Below are positions 62,364 through 64,000 of a stretch of DNA of 64,000 nt, piece after piece (position 1 is the first letter of the stretch; every line of letters begins with the position of its first letter). Position numbers and translations under genes: made by a program. Under the pieces are notes generated by a model. It searched no databases. It was given only the letters and a program-made list of their open reading frames with translations, and had not been told where the DNA came from. The stretch comes from Burkholderiales bacterium (lineage in GTDB: Bacteria; Pseudomonadota; Gammaproteobacteria; Burkholderiales; Burkholderiaceae_C), in the NCBI GenBank assembly GCA_016213325.1, contig JACRAY010000029.1, positions 248,001-312,000 of the forward strand, read 5' to 3'.

Positions 62364-64000
62364 TCACAGCAAGAAAATCAGGTCGTTCACAGTCAGGTTG
62401 GTCACGCCCAGCAGTCGAATCGCAAACTCGGCAGCGGTGTCAGTATCTGTGCTGCCATACAACGTGGTGTTGCCAAGGTAGGTAACGGCCCATAGATAGC
62501 CTACCGCCGCCGCGCCGGAAGAAGGCGGGACAGAGTTAAGCACATGGGCAAATGGCTGCACACCAACGGCGCCGAAGGTGCTGTTAGCGTCAAACGTTTG
62601 CGAGAAGACGATCTTGTCCGGTTGGGTGGAAGTCGACACTGAAAAGCTTTGGATGACATCGCTAGTCATGAGGCCGGGCAGCGATTCGCCTGCCGCGTTG
62701 TAATAGAACTTGTCTGGCCCCGCCCCGCCATTCAAAACGTCCCTGCCATTGCCACCGATCAGGCTATCGGCGCCGTTCCCGCCGGTGAGCACATTATTGC
62801 CCTCATTGCCGGTGAGCAAGTTGGCCAAGCTGTTGCCAGTGGCGTTGAGATTTCCAGCGCCGGGTTTCAGTGTCAGGTTTTCGACATACGAATTGTTCTG
62901 GAGCGAATAAGTGACGCTGGAGATGATCGCGTCGAGGCCACCAGTCCAGACAGAGATGGTCGGTTCGCTCACTACGTCGCCACTGTTGTCCACATAGTAG
63001 GTATCCGACCCGTCCCCACCAAACATCGAGTCAGCGCCAACAAGACCGTCGAGGGTGTTACTGCCTGCGTTACCCCTGAGTACATTTGCGGCACCGTTGC
63101 CCGTGGCATTGAAGTTGCCGGTGAGGGTCAGCGTCAAGTTTTCGACAAAGCTGTTGGCACCCACCAACGAGAAATCGCAACCGGCATTGACGATGTCCAC
63201 TCCGCCACCCGGCCCGCCGCTCATCTCCTGCACAAAGTCACCGGGAACATCCACGACGTATGTGTCATTGCCGTCACCGCCATACATGCTGTCCATGCCC
63301 TGCTTACCATCGAGGACATCGGCACCGCCGAGGCCTTGAAGCTGGTTGTTGCCAGCGTCACCGATCATCACGTTGCCAAGACCGTTTCCCCACGTCATGC
63401 TGGCAAGACCGCCGATGCGAGTCACGTTTTCGACGTTGTTGGGCAGCGTGTAGGCGAAGCCACCCGCGACGTAGACAAGATCTGTTCCCCCAGCCGGGTC
63501 TTCCACGACAACGTCGGACGTGACATCCACGTAGTAGGTGTCGTTGCCTTTACCGCCCGCCATGCTGTCGGCCCCCTGCGCGCCATCGAGCACGTTGGCG
63601 CCATCGTTCCCGAGCAATACGTTGCCCAGCCCATTTCCTGTGCCATTGATACTGGCCAGGCCAGCTGCCAGCACCAGGTTCTCCACGTTGCCCGGCAGCG
63701 GGTAGCTCACGGTGGTGGTGATGACATCGATGCCTTGGTTGTTGCCCTCGGTGACTACGTCGTTCGGGCTGTCAACGAAGTACCTGTCGTTCCCGTTCCC
63801 GCCATAAAGGAAGTCATTCCCCGGGCCGCCGTCGAGCAGGTCATTTCCGTCCAGAGCCCGTATGGTGTCATTGCCGCCCTGGCCGTAAATTAAGTCCTCT
63901 TCAATCGTCGCGTACGGCCAGGGAAACACTGTATGGGTCAGATCGATCCGGTTCCCAGACCCGTCGCCAAAGATGATGTTCCCCTGCACATTGGTGACCG
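62364..64000 (-). CDS. RTX-type calcium-binding protein, C-terminal part (5' end beyond the window)
   Basis: About 545 residues are visible, with no upstream stop before the window edge, so the gene is partial. At least five nonapeptide-type GGxGxDxxx blocks occur, for example GGPGNDFLYGGNGNDRYFVD and GGDGNDTYVVD, alternating with VENLTLT-type segments, the pattern of serralysin/hemolysin-like calcium rolls. The C-terminus NLTVNDLIFLL is typical of type I secretion signals. Base composition is less GC-rich than its neighbours. The activity of the missing N-terminal part is unknown. Confidence 0.85.
   Translation of the reverse strand, partial: VTNVQGNIIFGDGSGNRIDLTHTVFPWPYATIEEDLIYGQGGNDTIRALDGNDLLDGGPGNDFLYGGNGNDRYFVDSPNDVVTEGNNQGIDVITTTVSYPLPGNVENLVLAAGLASINGTGNGLGNVLLGNDGANVLDGAQGADSMAGGKGNDTYYVDVTSDVVVEDPAGGTDLVYVAGGFAYTLPNNVENVTRIGGLASMTWGNGLGNVMIGDAGNNQLQGLGGADVLDGKQGMDSMYGGDGNDTYVVDVPGDFVQEMSGGPGGGVDIVNAGCDFSLVGANSFVENLTLTLTGNFNATGNGAANVLRGNAGSNTLDGLVGADSMFGGDGSDTYYVDNSGDVVSEPTISVWTGGLDAIISSVTYSLQNNSYVENLTLKPGAGNLNATGNSLANLLTGNEGNNVLTGGNGADSLIGGNGRDVLNGGAGPDKFYYNAAGESLPGLMTSDVIQSFSVSTSTQPDKIVFSQTFDANSTFGAVGVQPFAHVLNSVPPSSGAAAVGYLWAVTYLGNTTLYGSTDTDTAAEFAIRLLGVTNLTVNDLIFLL

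Overview
The window is GC-rich, tightly packed bacterial chromosome. Gene content points to a betaproteobacterium of the order Burkholderiales, most likely family Comamonadaceae: an intact dcw cell-division cluster running from mraZ to lpxC, DksA with a lysine/alanine/proline-rich N-terminal arm and no zinc-finger cysteine set, accB next to a TlpA-like gene, and a stand-alone mpl. Family level is an inference from recognised proteins; no rRNA or tRNA gene is present to confirm it.

Layout. 1-9001: start of accB, a TlpA-like thioredoxin, a conserved unknown, an acyl-CoA synthetase, mpl, an unknown with a winged-helix-like tail, aroG-type DAHP synthase preceded by an aromatic-rich leader peptide and terminator (a transcription attenuator), an unknown and tldD. 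9103-13195: a receiver-cyclase-kinase fusion, a short-chain beta-hydroxyacid-type dehydrogenase and rodA, overlapping head to tail. 13231-18339: YqiA-type esterase, an RNase II/R-family protein, a TonB-like protein, aroE and mtgA. 18395-19884: an accessory patch of lower GC with a nonsense-broken gene and a truncated gene, flanked by two inverted copies of a long palindromic repeat whose stems differ by compensatory changes.

19928-34784: PlsC-like acyltransferase, CdsA-like cytidylyltransferase, aminopeptidase P, the modABC molybdate transporter divergent from modE with operator-like repeats between, then a two-component system (histidine kinase plus sigma-54 activator) directly downstream of a four-gene MacB-type ABC efflux operon. 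That operon has a sigma-54-like promoter and helically phased repeats in front of it. ruvC and a small membrane protein follow.

34788-52928: the dcw cluster on the minus strand (mraZ, rsmH, ftsL, ftsI, murE, murF, mraY, murD, ftsW, murG, murC, ddl, ftsQ, ftsA, ftsZ, lpxC). Most genes overlap by 1-7 bases. Four AGTGC/G repeats with exact 10-base period sit in front of mraZ, as expected for MraZ autoregulation. A terminator separates ftsZ from lpxC. 53122-64000: hslUV, a large FimV/STAS-like unknown, dksA, a histidine-rich CobW-type GTPase, rlmI, a membrane sensor with a degenerate GGDEF domain, and the C-terminal part of an RTX calcium-binding protein that runs off the window.

Peptidoglycan is the theme of much of the window: precursor synthesis and polymerisation (dcw genes, rodA, mtgA) and recycling (mpl), with aroG and aroE giving aromatic amino acid supply. 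Five kinds of intergenic inverted repeat are scattered between the operons. No CRISPR array, transposase, tRNA or rRNA was seen.
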